Origin: HXMU1420-13 sp024742815
GTDB lineage: Bacteria > Bacteroidota > Rhodothermia > Balneolales > Balneolaceae
Assembly: GCA_024742815.1 (NCBI GenBank)
Contig: JANSXX010000015.1
Coordinates: 1 to 64,000 of the forward strand
Reading direction: 5' to 3'
DNA: 64,000 nucleotides
A program made the translations under genes and the position numbers. Of this stretch, positions 1 to 8,706 are shown piece by piece. Numbering within the stretch: the stretch's first letter is position 1; every line of letters begins with the position of its first letter. Under the pieces are notes generated by a model. It was given only the letters and a program-made list of their open reading frames with translations. It ran no database searches and was not told the origin of the DNA.

Positions 1-89
1 CCTAGCTTACCAGACTCTACTTCTCGGACCACTTGCTTGCGTAAGGTAGGGCAAAACGTGCGGCGTTGCTTTAAATACTTCTTCGACAT
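1..89 (-). CDS. Transposase OrfA-like N-terminal fragment, cut by left edge
   Basis: Reading leftwards from an ATG at 87-89, an open frame runs off the window after about 29 codons. The visible residues begin MSKKYLKQRRTFCPTLRK and continue QVVREVESGKL. The pattern of a basic start, then R-R-T-F, then K/R-Q-V-V-x-E-V/I-x-S-G-K-L is what the helix-turn-helix start of IS3/IS911-type OrfA transposases looks like. A TTGACA -35-like box lies upstream on the minus strand (116-121). The family call rests on motif memory only, because most of the protein is outside the window. Confidence 0.5.
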   Translation of the reverse strand, partial: MSKKYLKQRRTFCPTLRKQVVREVESGKL

Positions 90-142
90 ATGTTCACCAT
101 TTTAATGATAATTTATGTCAACCTATTCTAGGCACCTACACA
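1..142 (-). mobile_element. Probable end of an insertion sequence running off the left edge
   Basis: The transposase-like start (ATG 87-89) is preceded on the minus strand by about 50 bases that could be the IS terminus. Read on the minus strand, this stretch starts TGTGTAGGTGCC near 142. It contains TTGACA (116-121), as expected for a transposase promoter close to an IS end. The opposite end and the target duplication lie outside the window, so the exact boundary is a guess. Confidence 0.35.
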
Positions 143-185
143 TCTTGCCAAATAACCAATAACCATTAACAATGAAAGAAATCAC

Positions 186-992
186 TCAATCAGCATTCGC
201 TTCCTGCAATTGTACTAACCGAGCTTGAAACCACTGGTCATCGGGGTAGACGCCTAAGTATTGATTCGTAAGTTGTATCGCCTGATCGAATTTATCTTGT
301 TCTTCCAAGGCAACTACCTGATAATACCCCATCAATGCTTTATGGAAATCGGAGATAGCTTTGGTTGAGAAATATTCTGCCAAAATAAAAAGCTCATCGA
401 ACTGTTCGTTTTCTCTCATTTCGCCAAACATAGGCTGTAGCAAGTCTAGATCGGTGTGATATTGATCAGATAATTCAGAATCTATTATGCTTTCATAAGC
501 TTCTCGAACTCCCTCAGTACCTGCTTCACTAAATGCGATAGCCAACGTGTCTGCAAGCACTTTTTTAGGCTCCGAAACCGAAACAATTTCATAGCGATCA
601 TACACCAAAGTAGCGTAAGGAGGGATATCCTCGCCGGCACCATCCTCACCATAAGCAATGTCGTAAGGAAGGGTAGCTACCACATTATCCCCTTCTCGCA
701 TCAAAAATGCCATTTCTTCGAAGCCATCAATTACACCCGAAACCCCGGCAATAAAGGTAAATAACGAATCTTCAGCCTCATAAGATGTCCAGATCAGCTC
801 ATCTTCAACCAACAGACTTAATTTTGTAGACACTATCGAACCTTTCTCGATCATTCGCCCATCACCCTTTTTTAGGTAATAATATTGCAATCCACTTTCG
901 GTAGTGATGGTGTTCTCGGGGCCTATACCGTCTTTGTTACTTGAAGTGCAGCTAATTAAAAGAGCGATTGAAAATAGTAATAGGAAGCGCAT
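186..992 (-). CDS. FKBP-type peptidyl-prolyl isomerase lipoprotein with C-terminal helical repeats
   Basis: 268 residues. The N-terminus is a lipoprotein signal with the lipidated Cys at 15 (ALLISC), so the protein should be anchored in the envelope. Residues about 33-135 form an FKBP domain: GLQYYYLKKGDG at its start, GFEEM in the middle and IPPYATLVYDRYEIV at the end match the family layout. Such domains catalyse cis-trans isomerisation of prolyl bonds and act as folding helpers. The remaining ~130 residues are helical and end in a tetratricopeptide-like pair around 205-260, which may bind clients. It lies downstream of polX on the same strand, separated by a 10-copy heptamer array. The domain call is solid; clients are unknown. 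Confidence 0.85.
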   Translation of the reverse strand: MRFLLLFSIALLISCTSSNKDGIGPENTITTESGLQYYYLKKGDGRMIEKGSIVSTKLSLLVEDELIWTSYEAEDSLFTFIAGVSGVIDGFEEMAFLMREGDNVVATLPYDIAYGEDGAGEDIPPYATLVYDRYEIVSVSEPKKVLADTLAIAFSEAGTEGVREAYESIIDSELSDQYHTDLDLLQPMFGEMRENEQFDELFILAEYFSTKAISDFHKALMGYYQVVALEEQDKFDQAIQLTNQYLGVYPDDQWFQARLVQLQEANAD

Positions 993-1029
993 ATAATGGA
1001 TTGTTTTACAAGAAGATATAATATTTTAG

Positions 1030-1099
1030 TTAGTCGTTAGTCGTTAGTCGTTAGTCGTTAGTCGTTAGTGGTTAGTCGTTAGTCGTTAGTCGTTAGTCG
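1030..1099. repeat. Heptanucleotide tandem array, 10 copies of TTAGTCG
   Basis: Ten head-to-tail copies of TTAGTCG fill this span. One copy (1065-1071) has a C-to-G change and the others are identical. The array stops one base before the polX stop codon (1101-1103, minus strand) and fills most of the gap to the FKBP gene. The period is 7, so an array inside a gene would shift frame; here it is intergenic. Confidence 0.97.
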
Positions 1100-1100
1100 C

Positions 1101-2861
1101 TCAACTTCTCGCCCTAAAAAACTCCATCACTTCTGCTGCCGATTTCGTATTCAGTACCCGCTCTTTTTCGTATTTGCCTTTTCGAGCGATGCGAACGCCG
1201 TACTGAATATCGTCGATGCCTTCGATACTGTGGGCATCGGGATTGATACTCGTCATCAAGCCAACTTCTTTCGCTTTATTTCCATAACTCCAATCCAAGT
1301 CCAATCGCCACGGCGAAGCATTGATTTCTATGGCAGTGTTGTGTTCAGCGGCCAACGCCACCAATTCGTTTAAGTCGATGTCGCTTCCTCCACGCTTTAG
1401 CAGCAAACGCCCGGTGGGGTGACCTAAAATTCGGGTGTAAGGATTCTTGATGGCGTTTCTAAATCGCTCCATCATTTTATCTCGTGGCATATCTAAAGTT
1501 TGATGCACGCTTGCAATCACAAAATCAAAACCTTCTAAAATCTCATCAGGGTAATCTAGGCTCCCATCAGCAAGAATATCACTCTCAATACCTTTTAGAA
1601 CTTTGAAGTCAATTCCATTTTCTTTGAAGGCTTCATTTAATTGATCTATTTCCTCCCATTGCGCTTTAACCTGATCGATGGAAAGTCCGCCCGCATAAGC
1701 AGCTGTTTTTGAGTGATCGGTAATTCCAAGATATTCATATCCACGTTCGATACAAGCTTCGGCCATTTCCTTAATAGAAAATTTACCGTCGCTCCAGGTA
1801 CTGTGGGCATGAATTACACCGCGGACATCGCTTACTTCAACTAGAGGCAATGATTCCTGCTGATCATAAATCTCAAATTCACCCCGATCTTCGCGAAGTT
1901 CAGGTGGAACCCAATTGAGCCCCAATTTCTCATAAATATCATGCTCCGTTTCGAAAGGAACAGCATCATCGAAATTAGTTTCTCCTGAATCACTGAGTTT
2001 ATATAAACCATATTCATTCAGGCTCATACCACGCTCGCGTGCACGTGAGCGCATGACCACATTATGCTCTTTGCTCCCTGTAAAATACATCAGCGCTGCC
2101 GCAAAATGCTGTGGCTTAACAATGCGCAAATCTACTTGTCGGCCTTCTGTTGTTCGTACCGAACTCTTGGTTTCGCCTTTCCCCAAAATTTCTGTAACCC
2201 GCTCGTGAGTTGTAAATACCTCAAATAAATTGGGAATGTGTTCTTCATCTGCGGCAATTAAAATATCGATATCGCCAATGGTTTCTTTTGCGCGTCGAAG
2301 TGAGCCTGCTACTTCAATTTGTTGAACACCTTCCAGATCTTTCAAGCTTTCATAAATATCTTCGGCTATGGAAGTCGCCTCATCTAATCGGCAGCGTTCG
2401 TCGAATTGTTCCATCCATTCAATGGATTTTTTGATCTTCTCTGCTGATTTGCCCCCCAGTCCGGATAGTTTGGCAAGTTCACCCGATTCTATCAATCCTT
2501 TCAACTCATCGATTTCTGTAATACCGAATTCCTTATGAATTTTGAGGATGTTTTTTGGTCCCAATCCCGAAATATCCAGCCACTTGATCAATCCAACGGG
2601 TACTTTTTCTTTAAAAGCTTCGAGCACGGGCATTTCGCCGGTTTCTGCATAAGCGTAGATATCTTCAGCAATTGATTTTCCAATCCCTTTTATATCGGTA
2701 AGGTTTTTGTTTTCGATGTATACGTTGATGTCGTCACTCAGACCTTTTACCGTTTGCGAAGCTTTATCAAAAGCAATGGCTTTAAAGCGGTTTTCACCGG
2801 CAAGCTGCATCAATTGAAATACGAGATTCAGTTTTTCGGCTACATCGAGATTGCTGGGCAT
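1101..2861 (-). CDS. polX: DNA polymerase X with PHP phosphoesterase domain
   Basis: 586 residues, the usual length of bacterial PolX. N-terminal helix-hairpin-helix segments (IKGIGKSIAEDIYAY, ISGLGPKNILKIH, LSGLGGKSAEKI) bind DNA. The polymerase-beta nucleotidyltransferase signature follows as GSLRRAKETIGDIDILI around residues 185-201, with a further catalytic Asp in QVDLRIV. The C-terminal third is a PHP domain with metal-binding motifs HAHSTWSDG, GITDHS, ILGHPTGR and NPDAHS, giving 3'-5' exonuclease or phosphatase activity. The family does gap filling in base-excision repair. Cytoplasmic. Start is ATG at 2859-2861. A 10-copy heptamer array directly abuts its stop codon. Confidence 0.95.
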   Translation of the reverse strand: MPSNLDVAEKLNLVFQLMQLAGENRFKAIAFDKASQTVKGLSDDINVYIENKNLTDIKGIGKSIAEDIYAYAETGEMPVLEAFKEKVPVGLIKWLDISGLGPKNILKIHKEFGITEIDELKGLIESGELAKLSGLGGKSAEKIKKSIEWMEQFDERCRLDEATSIAEDIYESLKDLEGVQQIEVAGSLRRAKETIGDIDILIAADEEHIPNLFEVFTTHERVTEILGKGETKSSVRTTEGRQVDLRIVKPQHFAAALMYFTGSKEHNVVMRSRARERGMSLNEYGLYKLSDSGETNFDDAVPFETEHDIYEKLGLNWVPPELREDRGEFEIYDQQESLPLVEVSDVRGVIHAHSTWSDGKFSIKEMAEACIERGYEYLGITDHSKTAAYAGGLSIDQVKAQWEEIDQLNEAFKENGIDFKVLKGIESDILADGSLDYPDEILEGFDFVIASVHQTLDMPRDKMMERFRNAIKNPYTRILGHPTGRLLLKRGGSDIDLNELVALAAEHNTAIEINASPWRLDLDWSYGNKAKEVGLMTSINPDAHSIEGIDDIQYGVRIARKGKYEKERVLNTKSAAEVMEFFRARS

Positions 2862-3007
2862 AGAAATAATTTTAAAAGTTATGTTCAGATTGGTGGATTC
2901 ACAAAAGAACTCTTACTATAACCGAGAATTTAAAATGAAAGATTCAAAATTGTTGGATTAGATCATCCTTTCTGACATGAGTCTTCAACTAATGTAGAAC
3001 AACAATT

Positions 3008-5512
3008 ATGAGAAAAATAGCTAACTGGACTTTTCTACTGATACTCATCCTTTCGGGTGCGGTGAGCGCTCAGGTGCAATCACCTGCCGAGTTTTTAGGA
3101 TACGAATTAGGCGATCAATGGACACCTCATTATAAAGTGTATAACTATTTCCAACATGTAGCAGAAAATTCTGATATGGTGGCAATGGAAGATTATGGAT
3201 TAACCTACGAAGGTCGTGAACTTACCCATGTGGTGGTAACCTCACGCCAAAATCACGCAAATCTGGAGGAAATCAGGACCAATAATTTAAAACTAGTTGG
3301 CTTAGAATCCGGGGAACCCACCGAAAATACCAAAGCCATTGTTTGGATGAGTTACAATGTGCATGGCAATGAAACCTCTTCCAGCGAAGCGGCCATGCAT
3401 ACGATTTATGAGTTAGTTACAGAAAAAACTGCCTGGCTTAACGACGTAGTAGTAATTATCGATCCGATGGTAAATCCCGATGGACGGGATCAGTATGTAA
3501 ACTGGAACCGAACTGTAACCGGTGCTTTTATCGACGCCGATCCCATTTCCCGCGAGCACATGGAACCTTGGCCGGGTGGACGTACCAATCATTACCATTT
3601 TGATTTAAATCGCGATTGGGCGTGGCAAACTCAGGTGGAGTCACAACAGCGTAAAGATGTGTATTTCGATTGGATGCCTCACGTGCATGTAGATTTCCAC
3701 GAACAAGGATACAATTCGCCCTATTATTTTGCTCCGGCCGCAAAGCCGTTTCATAAAGCCATCACAGATTGGCAAAAAGAATATCAAACGATGATTGGCC
3801 GCAATAATGCGAAGTATTTCGACGAAGAAGGCTGGATGTACTTCACCAAAGAGCGCTTCGATTTATTTTACCCAAGTTATGGCGATACCTGGCCAACCTT
3901 TAACGGTGCTATCGGAATGACCTACGAACAAGCCGGGCATAGTCGGGCCGGATTAGCTATCGAAACTGCCGAAGGAGACACGCTAACATTGCGAGATCGT
4001 CTAATCCATCACAGTACATCAGGACTTTCTACCGTGGAGATTACGGCCATGAATGCAGATCGAGTAGTAGACGAGTTTGGAAAATTCTTTGATGATGTTC
4101 GCAACAATGGTAGCGGCGAATACAAGACGTATATAGTAAAAAAGAGCTCCAATCCGGATAAAGTAGCCATGATGATGCGCTACTTGATCGATCAGAACAT
4201 TCAGGTTCAAGCAGCTGCTTCAGACAGCCGTGCAAATGGCTTCGATTATGCAACTGGACAAACAGGACGTGTAAATATTGAAGAAGGTGATTTCGTGATT
4301 TCCACCAAGCAACCAATGGGTAATTTGGTGCGTGTATTATTCGAACCTTCGCCGGAATTGGAAGATTCGGTTACTTACGATATCACAGCGTGGGAAATGC
4401 ATTATGCGTACGGTGTAGATGGGTATGCGCTTACCGACGATATTACCACCAAAGCCGTGGAAATGGAAAATATGCCAATAGATACAGAAATGATCGAGCG
4501 CCCGTATGCCTACATTGCAAAGTGGAACTCATTGGATGACCTGAAGTTTTTAGCCTCTCTATTAAAAGAAGGTGTTCGTCCACGTTATACAATGAATCCT
4601 TTTTCTATTGATGGAAAAGACTATGCTGCCGGTACCTTAGTAATTACCAGAAATGGAAATCATACCATGGGCGCACGATTTGATGACATCGTAAAAACAT
4701 TGGCGGACGCCCATAATCGGGAAATACACGCCGTAACTACCGGTTTTGTGGATTCCGGAAATGATTTTGGTTCATCATCAGTACAATTAATTGATCCTCC
4801 AAAAATTGTTTTGGTATCAGGTGAAGGCACCAGCAGTAACATGGTGGGACATATCTGGCATTTCTTCGATCAGCAGATTTCATATCCTATTTCTTTGGTG
4901 AATATGGATGATCTGGCTTATATGGATTGGAGCAAAGTAGATGTGCTGATAATGCCTTCCGGTTCGTACGGACGAACATTTGGCGAAAGCGGACTAAATG
5001 ATCTAAAAGAATGGATTCGCGGTGGAGGAAGATTGATTGCCGTTGAAGGTGCCAATAGATTTCTTGCCGGTCAGGATGGATTTGCACTCCAAAGAAAATC
5101 TGGTGGAGATGAGAGCAACGATGATCCCGAAGCAAATCTGCGTATCTATGGAAATTCAGAACGCGATTTCATCACCAATTTTAACGCCGGATCGGTGTAC
5201 GAGCTCGATTTAGATACCACCAATCCGTTGGTGTTTGGTTATGGTGATAAATATATGTCGCTGAAATTAGGTTCTACGGCATACGAATATCTCGATAACG
5301 GATGGAATGCTGCAGTGGCTAAATCAGGTACACCACGAAGTGGATTTGTTGGAGCAGCAGCACAAAAAAACCTTGAACATTCACTTAGTTTTGGATTCCA
5401 GAATATGGGAAGCGGTCAGGTTATATATATGATTGATAATCCATTTTACCGAGGCTTCTGGCACAACGGTAAACTGTTGATTGGAAATGCGGTGTTCTTT
5501 TCCGGCAACTGA
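3008..5512 (+). CDS. Secreted M14-family zinc carboxypeptidase-like protein
   Basis: 834 residues with a signal peptide ending about AQ at 21-22. The M14 zinc site is visible: H119 and E122 in HGNE, H231 in VDFHEQG, and a candidate catalytic Glu in GMTYEQAG (E307). The N-P-D-G-R and NRDW motifs around 156-204 are also typical of the fold. The C-terminal half contains a segment (VLIMPSGSYGRTFG, then GGGRLIAVEG) resembling the glutamine-amidotransferase-like domain often appended to large M14 proteins. It is predicted to hydrolyse peptides in the periplasm or outside the cell. A lipoprotein gene follows after 10 bases and may be co-transcribed. Substrate unknown. Confidence 0.9.
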   Translation: MRKIANWTFLLILILSGAVSAQVQSPAEFLGYELGDQWTPHYKVYNYFQHVAENSDMVAMEDYGLTYEGRELTHVVVTSRQNHANLEEIRTNNLKLVGLESGEPTENTKAIVWMSYNVHGNETSSSEAAMHTIYELVTEKTAWLNDVVVIIDPMVNPDGRDQYVNWNRTVTGAFIDADPISREHMEPWPGGRTNHYHFDLNRDWAWQTQVESQQRKDVYFDWMPHVHVDFHEQGYNSPYYFAPAAKPFHKAITDWQKEYQTMIGRNNAKYFDEEGWMYFTKERFDLFYPSYGDTWPTFNGAIGMTYEQAGHSRAGLAIETAEGDTLTLRDRLIHHSTSGLSTVEITAMNADRVVDEFGKFFDDVRNNGSGEYKTYIVKKSSNPDKVAMMMRYLIDQNIQVQAAASDSRANGFDYATGQTGRVNIEEGDFVISTKQPMGNLVRVLFEPSPELEDSVTYDITAWEMHYAYGVDGYALTDDITTKAVEMENMPIDTEMIERPYAYIAKWNSLDDLKFLASLLKEGVRPRYTMNPFSIDGKDYAAGTLVITRNGNHTMGARFDDIVKTLADAHNREIHAVTTGFVDSGNDFGSSSVQLIDPPKIVLVSGEGTSSNMVGHIWHFFDQQISYPISLVNMDDLAYMDWSKVDVLIMPSGSYGRTFGESGLNDLKEWIRGGGRLIAVEGANRFLAGQDGFALQRKSGGDESNDDPEANLRIYGNSERDFITNFNAGSVYELDLDTTNPLVFGYGDKYMSLKLGSTAYEYLDNGWNAAVAKSGTPRSGFVGAAAQKNLEHSLSFGFQNMGSGQVIYMIDNPFYRGFWHNGKLLIGNAVFFSGN

Positions 5513-5522
5513 TATTGTATAA

Positions 5523-6299
5523 ATGATTAAGTCTAAGAGTATAAATGCACTGTTAGCTGTGGTTTTCAGTGCATTTTTATTTAATTGTACCCCTAAATAT
5601 AATCCGGCTAAAATCTATCCGGATTTCAAACAGCAATATCGATCGTTTGAATCAGTAAAATCTGTAACAGATGTATTGATATTCGAAAATCGAGATGGGC
5701 GACCGCTTGACTACGATCGACAAGTGTCGGTTGCAAAAGCATTTTCGGAAGAATTTCGAGAACTTATGGTTAGCCGTGATTTAGTGATTGATACAACCTC
5801 CTATTTAAGTTCGGGGTTATTTCTTGCCGATGGTTCCAATGCACTTATTATTGATTCCATTCAGGATTCGGTTGTAGTAGATAGTGGTGTAGTTATGTAT
5901 GCACCATTTTATTTAAGTGATGCACTACAAAACGAGCCCTTATTTAAAGAAGAAATACTGATGGCTGCAGTTGATACTCTTTTATGGGATAAGCCATCGG
6001 AGCCAAATTATATACCAACTGATGCTTTATTTGTATTTGCGATTGATGGCATCAATACGACCATAGGAAAACAGTTTGGGCAAGCAATGCTTACTGGAGC
6101 GCTTACTTTAGGCAATGCGTATGGGTATCAAACTTCTCATTTACATGGCGAGCTGTATGTGTTCGATTCCCATACCGGAAAATTACTTTGGAAAGATATT
6201 CAATACTTACGGGTGAATCTAGCGAATGAGAATACTGCCCGTCAATTCGCAAGATTATTCGCAAATAGGCTTCATAGAATCAATGAGTATCGCCCTTAA
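5523..6299 (+). CDS. Hypothetical lipoprotein
   Basis: 258 residues with a lipoprotein signal; the lipidated Cys is residue 22 (FLFNC). The mature part is mixed alpha/beta. Residues 172-225 contain AIDGINTTIGKQFGQA, then a stretch ending YVFDSHTGKLLWKD, which looks like a strand pair reporting a value, as seen in lipoproteins with a GNA1162-like (DUF799) fold. I do not recognise the family with confidence. It begins 10 bases after the M14 peptidase gene and is probably in its operon, so an envelope role is likely. Confidence 0.75.
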   Translation: MIKSKSINALLAVVFSAFLFNCTPKYNPAKIYPDFKQQYRSFESVKSVTDVLIFENRDGRPLDYDRQVSVAKAFSEEFRELMVSRDLVIDTTSYLSSGLFLADGSNALIIDSIQDSVVVDSGVVMYAPFYLSDALQNEPLFKEEILMAAVDTLLWDKPSEPNYIPTDALFVFAIDGINTTIGKQFGQAMLTGALTLGNAYGYQTSHLHGELYVFDSHTGKLLWKDIQYLRVNLANENTARQFARLFANRLHRINEYRP

Positions 6300-6316
6300 T
6301 TGCGTTCACCACCCCT

Positions 6317-6356
6317 GTAAAATCTCTGGTGAGATTTTACGCCCCTCCGGTGGAGG
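6317..6356. repeat. Two adjacent perfect hairpins in an intergenic gap
   Basis: GTAAAATCTC (6317-6326) and GAGATTTTAC (6331-6340) form a 10-bp perfect stem with loop TGGT. Immediately after, CCTCC (6344-6348) and GGAGG (6352-6356) form a second stem with loop GGT. No U-run follows, so these are not textbook terminators. The loops resemble the GGTGA loop of a palindrome at 25602-25620, suggesting a family of small palindromic elements. Confidence 0.7.
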
Positions 6357-6444
6357 ACAATAAGTAAGTTATCATCCAAACGGGTTGCCTTTTTTTGTGG
6401 TTTTACGTTGTATACTAATCACTCTAGTAATTCGTAAAAGTCTC

Positions 6445-7704
6445 ATGAGTCCGAGTTCTCGTTTTCTTTTCGCATCCTTTATTTTGATTGCAATGGCGTG
6501 CAGTAAAACGCCGTCTTCCTGCGATCGATGCGATCGTGAGGTCACAACTACACGCTGTTACGATAACCATCGCCAGTTCGAGCAGGGTGTTATTTTTAAT
6601 CTGGACTCAGAAGCCGTCGAATTTATTCCATTGCCTCAGATGGATATTTTTATGGAAGTTTTTTTGATGGAGGTAGACTTAATCGCTGTTTCTGAAAGAG
6701 TAGTGTTGGTATCGTCGGAGCATGGAAATTATTTGGTGGATGTTTTTGGTGCGGTAGTTGTTCCTTTAGATGACGCAGAAGCACCGGTGGTAGCAAAGTA
6801 TGGCGATCGTCGATTTTTTGGCATTCAAGAGAAAACCGGAGAATTCAGCATAAACGATGAGTTTGCTTTGTCGAATGTTCAGCTGTCTGCGCAGGTGTTG
6901 GAATTACCTATTTCGGGAGGCGAGCCAGCAGAAATTATGAGTGTAGAAACTTATGTGTCTGGTGAAGACTCGTTAATAACCGGACGAATTTTTTTCCCTC
7001 ACTTATCTACTGATAACACTATAGATTTTCTAAAAATAGAGGAAGTGCGATCGTTTTATACCAACGAAACTACCGGTCAGGTTCGCACTAATGATGAATA
7101 TATGCGACGAAGATGGGAGCGACTGAACTTGACATCGAAAGAATCTATCGCGCTCTCAAACTGGGAAACTGTAACTCAACTAAGAAAACCCGAGCGTTAC
7201 AGTATTTCTGATGATCAATCATTGAGAGCTTATCAGCCGGTAAGAAACAAGGTGCTTGTAAGCGAAACGGATAATGAAGCGAATACAATACTTCAATTAG
7301 ACGAGGCTCGTTCGCCTCAAATATCCCCGAATGGTGCATTCATTTCTTATTCAGATTTTAATCTGGTTGAAGTGCTAGATCGGCTGAGCGGAAAAGTTTA
7401 TACCATTACTGATGAAAGCGACTATACCTATTACAATCCAACGGGTTTTCTAAGAGATGGTAGCGGTGTATTATTATCTGAAAGAAGAACAGCATCCAGC
7501 GATTTACGAGATATGGGAATACGCAAAATCGAATTTGATGAAAACGGAATCACTTCTAATTCCACGAAATTTCGACTAATCGAACATCTTAAAGTAGATT
7601 CGCTCGATTTTTTGGTCTCACGTGCCAGTCAACCGGTAGATTTAGGCAACAATAATGTGTTCTTTTTACTATTTCAGCATCAATTGAGTCTTTGTGACAA
7701 TTGA
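6445..7704 (+). CDS. Hypothetical lipoprotein, possible beta-propeller
   Basis: About 419 residues from the ATG at 6445, chosen because it places a basic/hydrophobic signal with Cys 19 (FILIAMAC) at the N-terminus. An upstream in-frame TTG at 6385 would bury this signal. The mature N-terminus is Cys-rich (SSCDRCDRE). The C-terminal half has the TolB/WD40-like phrase ARSPQISPNGAFISYSD followed by repeated VLDRLSGKVYTITD-type strands, suggesting a propeller. It may interact with proteins or envelope polymers. I do not recognise the family. A gap with two hairpins separates it from the preceding lipoprotein gene, and it converges with the TPR lipoprotein on the other strand. Confidence 0.7.
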   Translation: MSPSSRFLFASFILIAMACSKTPSSCDRCDREVTTTRCYDNHRQFEQGVIFNLDSEAVEFIPLPQMDIFMEVFLMEVDLIAVSERVVLVSSEHGNYLVDVFGAVVVPLDDAEAPVVAKYGDRRFFGIQEKTGEFSINDEFALSNVQLSAQVLELPISGGEPAEIMSVETYVSGEDSLITGRIFFPHLSTDNTIDFLKIEEVRSFYTNETTGQVRTNDEYMRRRWERLNLTSKESIALSNWETVTQLRKPERYSISDDQSLRAYQPVRNKVLVSETDNEANTILQLDEARSPQISPNGAFISYSDFNLVEVLDRLSGKVYTITDESDYTYYNPTGFLRDGSGVLLSERRTASSDLRDMGIRKIEFDENGITSNSTKFRLIEHLKVDSLDFLVSRASQPVDLGNNNVFFLLFQHQLSLCDN

Positions 7705-7758
7705 GGTGAATTTAGAATAGGAGATTATAGAATTACGAAATACGATTTTCGAATAGAT

Positions 7759-8706
7759 TCAATCCTCCAGATTCGCCAATTCAACCTCACTTGCTATAAA
7801 ACCAAACGAGGCCCAGTTTCCGGCATCGTACACGTTTCGCCAAATAGTTTGCGCACGATCTTTTCGACCATTGATATCATGCCAAAAACCTAAGCCGTAT
7901 CCAACAGTTGCATTCGAGAGCGCATCCGATTCATTGTCTAGCAACATTTCAGGATCAAATTCTCCCTTAAACACCAATAGCAATTTCAGGTAGCTATCAT
8001 TTTCGATAATGTTCATTTCCGCTGAAATTAGATCAAGGAGCTTTCCTGCCTCAACATCTTTGCCTTGCTTTCGAAGTGCCATGTATTGCCAATATAAAGC
8101 AGCTACGCGCATATCATCATTTGTGCTTAAATCGTAGCAGTTTTGGTACGAATCTACCGCCATTTGATATTCACCTTTCAGATAATGTGCCAACCCCATA
8201 TGATACCAAATATTGGTTTGCAGCGTAGATAATGGCCTGTTTTGGGCATTTGGAAGTCCATCTTCTTCAACCCGATCTTTAGTGCCCGCTACAAGATTTG
8301 CAGCAATCGAAAAGTCTGTAATAGCGTAATTAAACTCTCGTAACGTGATGTATCTATGCCCACGATGGCGAAGAACACGAGCTTTTTCTTCGCTCGAAAA
8401 CCCAGAACGTACTCTGTTGCTCAGCATTTCAATGGTTGTGCGATAATTTCCGTGATAGGCTTCTTTTCGAGCTTCCCAGATCAGTGCTGAAGCGACATCA
8501 TCAAGAATAGTTTTAGCGTTTATCATAGAATCTATTCGAGTTTCAAGTGGCTCAGGTAAACCATTTGAAGTAGAACGAAGAGTGTCTCCCAGTAACGAAA
8601 TAGCCTGAACATCTTCTGGAAGATCAACGAAATGTGGGGTTGGACTCGAACAATAAATAGTTGCACATCCCAAAAACAGCAAAGAAGAAAGTAATTTAAC
8701 GCGCAT
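7759..8706 (-). CDS. TPR-containing lipoprotein or exported protein
   Basis: About 315 residues from the ATG at 8704-8706. This start gives a clean signal (MRVKLLSSLLFLGC); an earlier in-frame ATG at 8733 adds nine residues and deepens the overlap with the upstream gene. Lipidation could be at the LGC or the following IYC. Tetratricopeptide-like repeats cover about residues 90-250, including WYHMGLAHYLKGEYQMAVDSYQ and AALYWQYMALRKQGKD. It overlaps the end of the asparagine-synthetase-like gene by 11 bases, so the two are probably translated together. TPRs point to a scaffold role in the envelope. No enzymatic motif is seen. Confidence 0.8.
   Translation of the reverse strand: MRVKLLSSLLFLGCATIYCSSPTPHFVDLPEDVQAISLLGDTLRSTSNGLPEPLETRIDSMINAKTILDDVASALIWEARKEAYHGNYRTTIEMLSNRVRSGFSSEEKARVLRHRGHRYITLREFNYAITDFSIAANLVAGTKDRVEEDGLPNAQNRPLSTLQTNIWYHMGLAHYLKGEYQMAVDSYQNCYDLSTNDDMRVAALYWQYMALRKQGKDVEAGKLLDLISAEMNIIENDSYLKLLLVFKGEFDPEMLLDNESDALSNATVGYGLGFWHDINGRKDRAQTIWRNVYDAGNWASFGFIASEVELANLED

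Noticed and set aside
1030..1099. CRISPR array
   Set aside because: The repeat unit is 7 bases with no spacers, and no cas gene is nearby.
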